DNA of 56,324 nucleotides from an uncultured Myxococcales bacterium (lineage in GTDB: Bacteria > Myxococcota_A > Polyangia > Polyangiales > Polyangiaceae): positions 1 through 56,324 of the forward strand of contig CALFEQ010000114.1 in assembly GCA_937949945.1 (NCBI GenBank), given 5' to 3'. Position 1 is the first letter of the stretch; each line of letters begins with the position of its first letter. Under the pieces are notes generated by a model, which saw only the letters and a list, made by a program, of their open reading frames with translations, was not told the DNA's origin and made no database searches. This document shows positions 7,760-16,371 of the stretch, one piece after another. A program made the translations under genes and the position numbers.

Positions 7760-7831
7760 ATTTTTGGGGCGATCGCGTTCCTGGCCTCGGGGGTGCGCAC
7801 GTGGGGGTCGAAAGGCGACCATCTCTTCGGG

Positions 7832-7837
7832 TATAAT
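7832..7837 (+). promoter_or_regulatory. TATAAT -10 element upstream of response regulator
   Basis: A perfect TATAAT stands 47 bases before the ATG at 7885, in DNA of about 70% GC where it is rare by chance. No convincing -35 hexamer lies 16-18 bases upstream, so a primary-sigma promoter is only suggested. Confidence 0.4.
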
Positions 7838-7884
7838 CACGGGACACGTTCCCGCCGGGCGTTGTCTAGGAGGAAGGGTGGGTC

Positions 7885-9531
7885 ATGGCTCTCGCGGATG
7901 ACGCCGAATCCCCGTTCGTGGACGAGACGGACGTCTCGTCCAACGGGGCGGGCGCGTCGCCTTCGTCGAGCGCGCCTCCCTGGAAGATCGCCATCGTCGA
8001 CGACGAGCAGGAGGTCCACGACGTCACCGTCCTCGCTCTGAGGAGCGTGTCGTTCTCGGACAGGGGCCTCTCGTTCCTCAGCGCCCGATCGGCTCAGAGC
8101 GCCAAGAAGCTGCTCGCGGAGAACCCGGACATCGCGTTGGTCCTCCTCGACGTCGTCATGGAGACGGACGACGCGGGCCTGAAGCTCGTGAAGTACATCC
8201 GCGACGAGCTCGGCTACGGCCACGTGCGCGTCGTGCTCCGGACCGGCCAGCCGGGACAGGCGCCCGAGGCGACGGTCATTCGTCACTTCGACATCAGCGA
8301 CTACCGCACCAAGACGGAGCTGACGTCCACGCGCCTCTTGACGACGGTCATCGCGGCGCTCAGGACGTACGAGCAGCTCCAGGCCGTCGAGAAGCAACGC
8401 GCAGAGCTCGAGCGGCTCTACGAGGAACAGAAGAAGGCATACGAGGAGATCAAGGCGCTCAAGGCCGCGCTCGAGCGCGAGCGTGATTACCTCCGCGAGG
8501 AGGTGAAGGAAGCCGAGGGCGGCGGCGATCTCATCGGCACGAGCCCCGCGTTCGAGCTGGTGCGCGCGCAGATCGACGCGGTCGCGAAGACCGACACGAC
8601 CGTGCTCGTCCTCGGCGAGTCCGGGGTGGGCAAGGAGCTCGTCGCCCGAGCGATCCACGAGAAGAGCGCGCGCGCCTCGGGCCCGCTCGTGAAGGTGAAC
8701 TGCGCGAGCGTGCCTCGCGAGCTCTTCGAGAGCGAGTTCTTCGGCCACGTGCGCGGAGCCTTCACCGGCGCGCACCGCGACCGCGTGGGGCGCTTCCAGC
8801 TCGCCGACGGCGGTACGCTCTTCCTCGACGAGGTCGGCGAGATCCCGCTCGAGCTGCAAGGAAAGCTCCTGCGCGCTCTGCAGGAACGCGAGGTCGAGCG
8901 CGTCGGAGACACGAAGACGCAGAAGGTCGACGTGCGCGTCGTCGCGGCCACGAACCGCGATCTCAAGGCGATGGTGGAGGCGGGCCAGTTCCGGGCCGAC
9001 CTCTACTACCGGCTCAGCGTCTTCCCGATGAAGATCCCGCCGCTGCGCGAGCGGAAGAGCGACATCGTCCCGCTCTTCGAGCACTTCGTCGCGAAGTCGT
9101 GCCGGAAGCTCGGGCGGCCGTTCGTCCCGCTCTCGCCCGAGGCGACGCGCATGCTCGAGAGCTACTCGTGGCCCGGCAACGTCCGCGAGCTCGAGAACGT
9201 CGCCGAGCGCGCGCTCATTCTGTCGCCGGACGGATACCTGCGCCTCGACGCGGCGCTGCCGGAGCTCGCGGCAGCCGAGGCCCTCGAGCCGGCGCCGCGA
9301 TCGACCGCTCGCCTCGACGAAGCCGTCTCCGTGCGTGCGATGACGATGCCCCCGAGAGGCTTCTACACCGTCGAAGAGATGCGCGAGCTCGAGAAGCAGA
9401 ACCTCATCGCGGCGCTCGAGAAGGCCGGCGGGAAGATCGCCGGTGAGGGAGGCGCCGCCGAGCTGCTCGGGATGAAGCCGTCGACGCTCACCTACCAGCT
9501 TCGCAGCTTCGGCATCACGCGGAGCAAGTGA
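7885..9531 (+). CDS. sigma-54-dependent response regulator
   Basis: A 548-residue NtrC-like activator. The receiver domain (about 34-160) has the acidic pair D39/D40, phospho-acceptor D89 (LVLLDVVM) and the TKT lysine at about 143. A coiled coil (165-210) links it to the AAA+ domain. That domain has Walker A GESGVGKE (244-251), the sigma-54 contact loop GAFTGA (291-296), Walker B LFLDEVGE (312-319) and the SWPGNVRELEN box. The C-terminal helix-turn-helix is of Fis type. The receiver is slightly unusual: RTGQPGQAPEATVIRHFDI follows beta-4, as in REC domains of GGDEF/EAL proteins. ATG at 7885 has an AGGAGGAAGGGTGGGTC leader. It faces a histidine kinase gene 12 bases from its own stop, so the two probably form a phosphorelay. 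Confidence 0.9.
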   Translation: MALADDAESPFVDETDVSSNGAGASPSSSAPPWKIAIVDDEQEVHDVTVLALRSVSFSDRGLSFLSARSAQSAKKLLAENPDIALVLLDVVMETDDAGLKLVKYIRDELGYGHVRVVLRTGQPGQAPEATVIRHFDISDYRTKTELTSTRLLTTVIAALRTYEQLQAVEKQRAELERLYEEQKKAYEEIKALKAALERERDYLREEVKEAEGGGDLIGTSPAFELVRAQIDAVAKTDTTVLVLGESGVGKELVARAIHEKSARASGPLVKVNCASVPRELFESEFFGHVRGAFTGAHRDRVGRFQLADGGTLFLDEVGEIPLELQGKLLRALQEREVERVGDTKTQKVDVRVVAATNRDLKAMVEAGQFRADLYYRLSVFPMKIPPLRERKSDIVPLFEHFVAKSCRKLGRPFVPLSPEATRMLESYSWPGNVRELENVAERALILSPDGYLRLDAALPELAAAEALEPAPRSTARLDEAVSVRAMTMPPRGFYTVEEMRELEKQNLIAALEKAGGKIAGEGGAAELLGMKPSTLTYQLRSFGITRSK

Positions 9532-9543
9532 GCTCCCCGCCGA

Positions 9544-11190
9544 TCAGGGCTCGACCGGGAACGTGACGGTGAACGTCGCGCCCTTGCCCGGCGCGGTGTC
9601 GAGCTCGATCTTTCCTCGTAGGACGTCGGCCACGAGCGACTGCACGATGTGCAAGCCGAGCCCGGACCCGCCGCCGGCGCGGCCCGTGGTGAAGAACGGC
9701 TGGAAGGCTTGCGCCTTGACCTCCTCGGTCATGCCGCGTCCGTCGTCGGAGTACCGGAGGACGACCTTGTCGTCCGCCAGGCGCATCAGCCGAACGTCGA
9801 CGTGCAGCCGGACCGCGCGCGTCGTGCCGCCCTCGGACAGCGGCGGATCGTCCGAGCCGTGCATCGCCGTGTTCGTGACGAAGTTCGTCACGATCTGCGA
9901 GATCGCGCCCGGGTACGTGACGCACTCGAGCGGGCCCTCGCTCGTGAACGACACCGCGAGGCCCGCGCGCCGCGCGAGCGGCCCGAGGCTCTCCAACGTC
10001 TCGCGGACGTACGCGGCGACGTCGACGCGCCGTTGCTCCTGCGAGACGTGGTCGACCGACGCGCGCTTGAACTTCGTGATCTGGTGCGCGGCCCTCTCGA
10101 GGTTCGTCTCGACGAGGGAGATGGCCTGCCCGGCGCGCTCGAGGAAGTTCCGGAGATCGCCCTTGGTGAGCGCGCCCTTCTCGAACTTCTCGCGCATCGC
10201 GTTGAGCTCGTCCTGCGCGACGCCGTTGGCGGTCACGGCGACGCCGAGCGGCGTGTTCACCTCGTGGGCGACGCCGGAGACGAGCAGACCCACCGTCGCG
10301 AGCCGCTCCTTGCGCACGAGCTCCTCTTGGGCCTCCTGGAGCTTCTGGAGCGAGCGGCGCACCTCCTCTTCGGCGCGCTTGCGCTCGAAGTACGTCGGCA
10401 CGTCGAACCCGTGCTCGCGCATCGCGCCGGGGTCGACGCCGAAGTGCTCGCGAGCCGCCGCGGCGACCCGATCGGGCTTCGCCATGACGAAGAAGCAGCC
10501 GTCGTCTCCGCGGGCGCGGCACTTCACCTCGAGCGCGGTCAGCTCGACGCCGAAGCTCTCCGTGCACCAGCCGGAGGAGTAGCCGGCGTTCATGATGCAG
10601 ACCGGACCGTCCGACTTGCGGTTCGCGCGTAGGAAGCTCGCGGCCTCGAACGAGTAGGGATGCTCGTAGACGAGGAGGAAGTCGTCGCCGGGCACCGGGT
10701 TGCTGCGCGGATCGATCGCGACCTGGCCCCAGCCGGTGTAGGCGAATCGGACGGGGCCGCCCGAGAGCTTTTCGACCGCATCGCTCGCACCGAGCTTCTC
10801 GTGCATCTGCCGCGCGTCGTGCAATCCGATCGTGTGCGCGATGTCGAACAAGAACCCTCGCGCGATCGCGAGCGCCTCGCGCTCGCCGCGGTCCGCATAG
10901 AGGTTGACGAGCGTGTCGAGGAACTCGATCGAGAACGCCGACGCGCGGATGAGGATGTAGCGCTCGCCGTCGATCGCGAACATCGCACGCGCCGGATCGA
11001 TCTCGACGCGCTTGAAGAGGTCCCGTACCGTCGCGGCCGCGCGCTCGAAGAGGGGAGCGACCTCCGGGGGCACCTTCACTACCGACGGGGAGCTCGGCTC
11101 GAACACGCCGGCGCGCAGGCGCGCGTTCTCACGCTCGAGCTCCAGGATGCGAGCCTTGAGTGCAGCGACCTCGGTGGCGTCTTCGCTCAT
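9544..11190 (-). CDS. histidine kinase with XylR_N/V4R sensor domain
   Basis: A 548-residue cytoplasmic kinase with no membrane segment. Residues 1-30 form a coiled coil. About 40-240 is a XylR_N plus 4-vinyl-reductase (V4R) sensor: RFAYTGWGQVAIDP, YEHPYSFEAASF, then NAGYSSGWCTESFG, with Cys199, Cys209, Cys224 and Cys232. Such domains bind small aromatics or tetrapyrrole-like ligands. A coiled coil (265-300) leads to the H-box VSGVAHEVNTPLG (His309), then N-, G1- and G2-boxes (TNFVTNTAMHG, DDGRGM, GSGLGLHIVQ). ATG at 11190 is preferred over a GTG at 11256 because GAGGAC lies 5' of it and the upstream part looks non-coding. The sigma-54 response regulator gene converges on it and is the likely partner. 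Confidence 0.87.
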   Translation of the reverse strand: MSEDATEVAALKARILELERENARLRAGVFEPSSPSVVKVPPEVAPLFERAAATVRDLFKRVEIDPARAMFAIDGERYILIRASAFSIEFLDTLVNLYADRGEREALAIARGFLFDIAHTIGLHDARQMHEKLGASDAVEKLSGGPVRFAYTGWGQVAIDPRSNPVPGDDFLLVYEHPYSFEAASFLRANRKSDGPVCIMNAGYSSGWCTESFGVELTALEVKCRARGDDGCFFVMAKPDRVAAAAREHFGVDPGAMREHGFDVPTYFERKRAEEEVRRSLQKLQEAQEELVRKERLATVGLLVSGVAHEVNTPLGVAVTANGVAQDELNAMREKFEKGALTKGDLRNFLERAGQAISLVETNLERAAHQITKFKRASVDHVSQEQRRVDVAAYVRETLESLGPLARRAGLAVSFTSEGPLECVTYPGAISQIVTNFVTNTAMHGSDDPPLSEGGTTRAVRLHVDVRLMRLADDKVVLRYSDDGRGMTEEVKAQAFQPFFTTGRAGGGSGLGLHIVQSLVADVLRGKIELDTAPGKGATFTVTFPVEP

Positions 11191-11308
11191 CGGGAAGGTG
11201 TCCTCTCCATCGTCGGTCCCCCGGGGCAATCCGATCGCTTGCAGCGTCGATGCCACGCGCTCACCCCGTGAAACTCCAGGGGTTTCGCCGGGAGAGCGGA
11301 CGCAGGAA

Positions 11309-11356
11309 TTCGTGACGACACGAAATCTCGAGACCGAGGTCGCAAGATCTTGTGAC
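11309..11356 (-). promoter_or_regulatory. two inverted repeats upstream of the V4R kinase gene
   Basis: The 344-base gap 11191-11534 separates the divergent kinase and the small Cys protein gene. It holds two palindromes: TTCGTG-ACGA-CACGAA (11309-11324), and GTCGCAAGATCTTGTGAC (11339-11356, 16 of 18 bases symmetric). Their shape and position fit operator sites for dimeric regulators. No promoter hexamers could be fixed with confidence. Nothing else is seen in the gap. Confidence 0.35.
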
Positions 11357-11534
11357 CGGCGGCGGTGGCCGCTGGTTTTCGTTCGTCGACTTTGTTTCGA
11401 GAGTGCCGCGTTCGAGCCGGGGTGCGAGCCTCCGTCCGGGTAGGAGACGGCACGCGGTAGAGCAAACCTCGTGCCTTCGCTTCTCCGGCGGGCAGGCGTT
11501 CGTCGACCTTCGGGCGGTCGTCTAGGATGCCCTC

Positions 11535-11747
11535 ATGGCCGGCGGACCGCTCGCGCAGGAGGTGGCGTGCATGGTGTGCCTCGACGAGGGAAAGGTCACT
11601 CGCGCCACGCGCATCCACGAAGGCGTCGAGTCCGACCAGTACCGCTGTGAAGCGGGGCACGAGTTCGGCATGGACTGGTCGTCGGGGCCCGCGAGCGAGC
11701 CGCAACGGCCGCCGCCGCCCGAGATCGTCGAAGCGATGAAGGGCTGA
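11535..11747 (+). CDS. small Cys/His protein, possible zinc-binding
   Basis: A 70-residue protein with a CxxC pair (Cys12, Cys15 in ACMVCLDEG). A third Cys at 38 and a His at 42 (RCEAGHEFGMDW) complete a possible zinc-ribbon-like site. The tail is Pro-rich (PQRPPPPEIVEAMKG). I recognise the layout from short conserved proteins in proteobacteria but know no function. The ATG at 11535 is preceded by TAGGATGCCCTC. It ends 12 bases before the convergent extensin-like gene. Confidence 0.6.
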   Translation: MAGGPLAQEVACMVCLDEGKVTRATRIHEGVESDQYRCEAGHEFGMDWSSGPASEPQRPPPPEIVEAMKG

Positions 11748-11759
11748 GCGCTCGCTCGC

Positions 11760-12575
11760 TCAGCGGTTGAACCAGAAGTGCCAGCCGCCTCGATCGAGGT
11801 GGAAGTGATCGTGGTGGATGGCGTTGAAGTCCGGGCCCACGACGTAGGTGAGGTCCGCCTCCCGCCGCAGGCGTACGAACACGGATCGGAGGAAGCTCCG
11901 TCGGGCGTCCCTCGCCGGCGTCGAGCGCGGGCGCTCGGCCCAGTCGCGGGCGATGATCGCCGGCGTGCCCTTCGCGGGATGGAAGGCCGCGACGTCGACG
12001 GCGCTGCCGAACGCATGGGCGCTGAGCGATGCGCCTTTGCGGTAGTTCCGTGGCCGGCACGCGTAGCCGCCGAGGTTCGCGATGCGCGCGATGCGCGTCT
12101 CGAGGTGGCGCTCTGCTTCTTCCTGAACGATGCGCTCGACCGAGACGAGCGCACGCGCGAGCGTGCAGTCGACCATGATCGGAGGGTCCCACACGATGCC
12201 CGTCGGACCTCGACGGACGATCACGCCGTGAGGGATCCCGCATCCGGACTTGTCGGGCTCGCTCTTGTCGGCGACGCTCCGGAACTGGAACCCCGCCTCC
12301 TTCAGAGCGGCGCGGCACGCCTCGCCGTCCTCCCGCGCGGCGAGCGACCACGTGTCGAGCAGCACCTGCGGGTCGAAGCGCTCCTCGGCCGCCGCCTCCT
12401 CGCTCGAGGGCGTCGTCGCTCGCTCGTCGGCCGGCGCGCGCTCCTCGATCGAAACGGGCGCGTCACCCCGCGGAAGGACAGGCGCGGGAGACGAGACGGT
12501 GCACGCTGCGCCGACGATCGACAGCGCGACGAGCCCCCGCGGAAATGCAACGAGCGGCGCGATGTCTTTGTCCAT
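11760..12575 (-). CDS. extensin-like (M15-type peptidase fold) exported protein
   Basis: A 271-residue exported protein with an N-terminal hydrophobic signal and a Cys at about 25 (VGAAC, a weak lipobox). A Glu/Ala-rich linker extends to about residue 70. The C-terminal 190 residues match the extensin-like/ExtL family, related to D-Ala-D-Ala carboxypeptidases. The landmarks are CGIPHGVIV, YRKGASLSAHAFGSAVDVAAF and HHDHFHLDRGG. The HxxxxxxD and HxH pattern is the M15 zinc site (SAHAFGSAVD and DHFH). A role in peptidoglycan trimming is plausible. The gap to the upstream VOC gene is about 100 bases. Confidence 0.78.
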   Translation of the reverse strand: MDKDIAPLVAFPRGLVALSIVGAACTVSSPAPVLPRGDAPVSIEERAPADERATTPSSEEAAAEERFDPQVLLDTWSLAAREDGEACRAALKEAGFQFRSVADKSEPDKSGCGIPHGVIVRRGPTGIVWDPPIMVDCTLARALVSVERIVQEEAERHLETRIARIANLGGYACRPRNYRKGASLSAHAFGSAVDVAAFHPAKGTPAIIARDWAERPRSTPARDARRSFLRSVFVRLRREADLTYVVGPDFNAIHHDHFHLDRGGWHFWFNR

Positions 12576-12673
12576 GCACCCTCGGCCGCCGTCGCATCAA
12601 GGCGCACGTACGGCCGAGCTCGCCGCGGGGCGCGCGCCGTCGCGCCCCGCCGGCGTCGTCGGGCGGCATGCCA

Positions 12674-13075
12674 CTACGAAACCGCCTTCGGATCCATCCA
12701 GAGCACCTCCCAGCAGTGTCCGTCGAGGTCCTCGAAGCTCCGCTGGTACATGAACCCGTAGTCCTTCGCTTTGACCGGCTCCTTGCCGCCCCCCGCGAGG
12801 GCCTTGTCGACGATGGCGTCCACCTCCGCGCGGCTGTCGGCGGAGTAGGCGATGAGCGCCTCGACGTGCGTGGCGGTGGCGCACGGCTGCTTCGTCGTGA
12901 ACTCCTTGAAGAACGGCTCGGTGAGGAGCATCACGAAGGCCTCCTCGCTGACGACCATGCACGCGGCCTTGTCGTCCGTGAACTTCGGGTCGAACGTGAA
13001 CCCGAGCGCCTCGAAGAAGCGCTTCGAACGGTCGAGGTCGCGGACGGGCAGGTTGACGAAAAGCTTACGGGCCAT
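12674..13075 (-). CDS. VOC (glyoxalase/bleomycin resistance) family protein
   Basis: A 133-residue single-domain vicinal-oxygen-chelate protein of the PhnB/YcgR-like type. It begins MARKLFVNLPVRDLDRSKRF with the typical strand-helix, then FEALGFTFDPKF. The second module ends GFMYQRSFEDLDGHCWEVLWMDP. Metal ligands may be the Glu in WEVLW and His/Gln residues, but the set is not clear. Members range from dioxygenases to resistance proteins, so no substrate is claimed. It lies upstream of the extensin-like gene and downstream of a heptamer-repeat element. Confidence 0.85.
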   Translation of the reverse strand: MARKLFVNLPVRDLDRSKRFFEALGFTFDPKFTDDKAACMVVSEEAFVMLLTEPFFKEFTTKQPCATATHVEALIAYSADSRAEVDAIVDKALAGGGKEPVKAKDYGFMYQRSFEDLDGHCWEVLWMDPKAVS

Positions 13076-13144
13076 GGGGTTTGCCTCCTGTTTGCCTGTA
13101 TGGACTCCGCAGGGGCGCAGAAATCATCGGTGGGGGATGAAAAA

Positions 13145-13284
13145 GGCCTCGGGCCTCGGGCCTCAGCGAGAACGGCCGCGGCGGGATGAGGGAATCGATC
13201 CGGGCGGCGAGCCGCGACGCGTTTCGCTCGAGAGCCCGCGGCCCCGAGGCCTCTTCGAGGTCCGAGGCCTGAGGTCTGAGGCCC
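13145..13284. repeat. intergenic heptamer-repeat element A
   Basis: Three tandem GGCCTCG-type heptamers occupy 13145-13165. GAGGCCT at 13246-13252 is followed by four contiguous heptamers at 13257-13284 (GAGGTCC, GAGGCCT, GAGGTCT, GAGGCCC). The two blocks are reverse complements in type, so the element has inverted ends about 80 bases apart. The right block ends one base before the ECF sigma gene's stop codon (13286-13288). Related elements occur at 44380 and 55035. Confidence 0.75.
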
Positions 13285-13285
13285 G

Positions 13286-14236
13286 TCAGTCCAGGTCCAA
13301 AGGCGCCCCGAACGCGGGGAAGAGCGCCTCGGCGTCCAAGAAGAACGTCATCTTGGCGATGCGGTCCCCCGCGAGCTCGAGGACGTTGACCGACCAAGCG
13401 TGATGACGGCCTTCGGGCGTCGCGTGGTACTGGAGGAACGCCGGGCAGCCGCACGCGGTCGTGCGCACGAAGCGCGAGCCGCGGCAGACCGAGCCGCGGC
13501 CGAGGAGCCAGGCACGGACGGCCTCGGGGCCGCGGAGCCAGAGCGTGTACGGCGGCATCGACATCGCCACGTCCTCGCGGAGGAGGTTCGTGAGCGCGTC
13601 GACGTCGTAGGCCTCGAACGCGGCGACGTACTTGTCGACGAGGGCGGAGCTCGCGGCGTCGAGCGCCGGGGGGCTCTCCTCGACGTGCAGGGCCGAGAGC
13701 GTCGCGCGTGCGCGCTGCAGAGCGCTGTTCACGGACGCGACCGTGGTGTCGAGCGTCTCCGCGACCTCCGCCGCCGAAAACCCGAGGACCTCCGTGAGCA
13801 AGAGGGCCGCGCGCTGCTTCGGCGGGAGGTGCTGGAGCGCGGCGACGAACGCGAGCCGGATGCTCTGCCTCAGGATCGCCTGCGTCGCGGGATCGGCGTC
13901 GGGCGGGATGACCCGCGCGTCCGGGACCGGCTCGAGCCAGTGCGTCCGCGGGCGTGTCTCGAGCTCGTCGTCGACGGTGCCGGCCGGGAACTCGTCGGTC
14001 GAGCGCACGCGGCGCGCGCGGTCGCCGAGGGCGTCGAGGCACGCGTTCGTCGCGATACGGTAGAGCCACGTGCGCAGCGACGAGCGGCCGTCGAAGGACT
14101 CGAGGCCGCGCCACGCGCGCACCATCGTCTCCTGGACCACGTCCTCGGCGTCGACCACGGAGCCGAGCATCCGGTAGCAGTGCCCGGTGATCTCGGCACG
14201 GTGACGTTCGATCTGCTCGATCGCGGCGTTTGCCAT
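13286..14236 (-). CDS. ECF sigma factor with C-terminal SnoaL-like domain
   Basis: A 316-residue sigma-70 family protein of the long ECF type (TIGR02960-like). Region 2 (about 8-75) has HCYRMLGSVVDAEDVVQETMVRAW and RSSLRTWLYRIATNACLD. Region 4 (about 130-190) has LPPKQRAALLLTEVLGFSAAEVAETL followed by VASVNSALQRAR. The extra C-terminal 115 residues form a SnoaL/NTF2-like domain (DKYVAAFEAYDVDALTNLLREDVAMSMPP), typical of ECF41/ECF56-type factors. There this domain replaces an anti-sigma factor and tunes activity. No anti-sigma gene is adjacent, which agrees. The downstream neighbour is a VOC gene; related ECFs often control nearby small-enzyme genes. Confidence 0.87.
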   Translation of the reverse strand: MANAAIEQIERHRAEITGHCYRMLGSVVDAEDVVQETMVRAWRGLESFDGRSSLRTWLYRIATNACLDALGDRARRVRSTDEFPAGTVDDELETRPRTHWLEPVPDARVIPPDADPATQAILRQSIRLAFVAALQHLPPKQRAALLLTEVLGFSAAEVAETLDTTVASVNSALQRARATLSALHVEESPPALDAASSALVDKYVAAFEAYDVDALTNLLREDVAMSMPPYTLWLRGPEAVRAWLLGRGSVCRGSRFVRTTACGCPAFLQYHATPEGRHHAWSVNVLELAGDRIAKMTFFLDAEALFPAFGAPLDLD

Positions 14237-14284
14237 CGCGGCGGACCCTACAACGGCCGAGCCGGCGGATCCAAGGCACGCGCG

Positions 14285-15613
14285 TCAGCTCAGGGCGAGG
14301 CCGGCGAGCGCGTAGACGATCGCGACGGCCTCGATGATGACGAAGCTCACGATGCCGACGGGCAGGAACTCGGCGAAGCCGAAACGGATGCGCTTGCCGT
14401 CCTCGCTGACGAGCTGGGCACGTTCGGTGAGCGACTGCGCCAGCGGGCCGGACGTGGCCGCCGTCAGGAAGAGGGAGCTGCCGGCGCAGACGGCGAGCGC
14501 GAGGCCGACGTAGACGACGTGCGGAGGCAAGCGCGTCGCGAGCACCGCCGCGACCTCGAGCAACGCCGCCATCGACGGGCCGGCGGAGAACACGCCCGTC
14601 ACGACGCCGACGAGCAAGAGGAAGCACACGAGCTGCAGCGCCGGCGACACCGGCAGGTCCGTGAGCTTTCCGGCGGCCATCGCGAACACGCCCGTGCGCC
14701 TCACGGCGGCGACCATTACGAAGAGCGACAGCAAGAAGAGGACGGCCTCGACGTCGACGCGTGTCCGCACGACACGCTCTCCGAACGCGGGCCGCGCCGC
14801 GAGCGCGACGAGCACGCCGACCCATCCGACGAGGTCGGCGCTCACGGGGCCCGACGCCGGCAGGGCCATCCACGCGACGAGCATCGCGACGAAGACGGCC
14901 GTGAGCCATGCGAGGAGCTTCCGATCGAGGCGCGCGCCGCGATAGAGCGCCCGGATGAGCGCGCGCGAGATCGCGGCACGCATCTCGGCGCGGACGCGCT
15001 CGTGCGAGCCGCGCAGGGTGAGGGCGGCGACGACGAGCACGAGGACGAGCCCGGCGAAGGTCGCCGGCGCGGCGCGCACGAGATAGTCCGTGAAGGACAT
15101 CGATCCGCGGCCGAGCAGGAGGATCGCGGGAAAGTCTCCGATCGGCGTGGCGGCCCCGCCGAGGTTGCACGTGACGAGCAGCGTCCCGAGCGTCCACGTC
15201 ACCTGCTTCTGCCCTGCGCCCGCGACGCGCAGGATGATGAGCACGATCGGCAGGACGAGCACGAGCGCGGTCAGGTTGTTCATGAGCGCGCTCACGAAGT
15301 ACATGGCGACGCCGAAGACGAGACCGATGCCGACCGGCGAGCCTCGGCTCAGCTCCGCCGCGCGCACGGCGATGACCGCGAACAGGCGCGCCTCGACGAA
15401 CGCCTCCGACAAGAGGCCGAGCGCGACGAGCAGGACGAGCACGTCCCAAGGGACCTCGGCGAGGAGCTCGTGCGTGCCGCCGTGGCCGAGGAGCGCGGAC
15501 GTCAGGCAGGCGGCCGCGGCGCCCGAGAGGACGACGAGCATGCGGATCGACGCGAACCGCGCTTGGACGGCGAGCGTGACGACGAGGATTCCCGTCAGGA
15601 GCAGTGCGGCCAT
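14285..15613 (-). CDS. ArsB/NhaD-type ion transporter
   Basis: A 442-residue integral membrane protein with about ten to twelve hydrophobic helices. It has the hallmark re-entrant segments of the ion-transporter superfamily: SALMNNLTALVLVLPIV, followed by CNLGGAATPIGDFPAILLLG, and later GPSMAALLEVAAVLA. These fit the ArsB/NhaD/CitMHS group (anion or Na+/H+ exchange). Which ion is moved cannot be read from sequence. The ATG at 15613 shares its A with the preceding gene's TGA (TGATG), so translation is coupled to the 252-residue unknown protein. It is the last gene of a three-gene operon. Confidence 0.8.
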   Translation of the reverse strand: MAALLLTGILVVTLAVQARFASIRMLVVLSGAAAACLTSALLGHGGTHELLAEVPWDVLVLLVALGLLSEAFVEARLFAVIAVRAAELSRGSPVGIGLVFGVAMYFVSALMNNLTALVLVLPIVLIILRVAGAGQKQVTWTLGTLLVTCNLGGAATPIGDFPAILLLGRGSMSFTDYLVRAAPATFAGLVLVLVVAALTLRGSHERVRAEMRAAISRALIRALYRGARLDRKLLAWLTAVFVAMLVAWMALPASGPVSADLVGWVGVLVALAARPAFGERVVRTRVDVEAVLFLLSLFVMVAAVRRTGVFAMAAGKLTDLPVSPALQLVCFLLLVGVVTGVFSAGPSMAALLEVAAVLATRLPPHVVYVGLALAVCAGSSLFLTAATSGPLAQSLTERAQLVSEDGKRIRFGFAEFLPVGIVSFVIIEAVAIVYALAGLALS

Positions 15614-16371
15614 CAGACTCCGTCGACGTCGACGAGCGCCGTGAGCTCGGACGTCAGCGTCTCGACGAGATACCGCGGATAGACCTCGGGCGTGCCGCCG
15701 AGGACGTCCCAGCCGACGATGTCGCGGAACTGCGTTCGGACGTCCGGGCCGATCACGCGGAGGAACGCCGACAGCACGTTCATGACGTGACCGCGCACGC
15801 CGTACACGAACGTGAGGAGGGCGGAGCGCGCCCCGGCCCATCCCTGGAACTCGGCGACGTCGACGGGCTCGACGCGCCCGCCCCAGTTGGCGATCACGCG
15901 ATCCCACTCGACGCGCTGGAGCCGGTACGTGAGCAGTCCGAGACGCACCGACGGATCGAGATCACGCACGAGGGCGTCGATGTGACGTGCCTCGAGGCCG
16001 ACGACCAGAACGCGGCGCGCGCCCTCGAGCGCGTGGAGCACGCCCGACGTGCGGATCGGCGGCGCGCGCTCGCCCTCGAGCCAGCGCGTGGCGATGTAAT
16101 GGAGGGCCGAGAACGAGGGGCCCAGCTCGTCGCGCAGCGCGACGACGGCTTCTCGCCCCCCGAGCGTGGCGACCTGCTCGACGAAGAGCCACGACGCGGC
16201 GGCGAACCCGAGCTCGGCCGACGCGAGCTCGAAGGCGGCGCCGAGACCGAGCGACGCGATCTCGCGCTCCTCGAGCGTGAGCGCGCTCGGCGCGGGCGGC
16301 GGCGGCGTGACGGCGGGACCGCCGACGAGGGGGATGCGCTGGCTCGACAGCAGTGGCTCGCGTCGCGTCAT
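15613..16371 (-). CDS. unknown protein in permease operon
   Basis: A 252-residue soluble protein I do not recognise. It has a Pro-rich N-terminus (to residue 30), then mostly helical sequence with LEEREIASLGLGAAF and RRVLVVGLEARHIDALVRDL (a possible beta-strand/helix nucleotide-fold element). The end, PRYLVETLTSELTALVDVDG, is acidic. There is no signal peptide. The ATG at 16371 overlaps the upstream stop as ATGA and its own stop overlaps the permease start. This double coupling suggests stoichiometric production with the transporter. A regulatory or accessory role for transport is inferred from this alone. Confidence 0.65.
   Translation of the reverse strand: MTRREPLLSSQRIPLVGGPAVTPPPPAPSALTLEEREIASLGLGAAFELASAELGFAAASWLFVEQVATLGGREAVVALRDELGPSFSALHYIATRWLEGERAPPIRTSGVLHALEGARRVLVVGLEARHIDALVRDLDPSVRLGLLTYRLQRVEWDRVIANWGGRVEPVDVAEFQGWAGARSALLTFVYGVRGHVMNVLSAFLRVIGPDVRTQFRDIVGWDVLGGTPEVYPRYLVETLTSELTALVDVDGV

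Noticed and set aside
13145..13284. Heptamer elements as CRISPR or IS remnants
   Set aside because: Units are 7 bp without spacers and encode nothing. No transposase trace or target duplication is visible.
13065..15449. Long Arg-rich minus-strand frame
   Set aside because: It overlaps the ECF sigma and permease genes in another frame and has the Arg/Ala/Pro composition of GC-rich shadow frames.
13400..15682. Long plus-strand frame of 760 codons
   Set aside because: Antisense to the ECF sigma and permease genes, with no domain and a composition typical of antisense GC-rich DNA.
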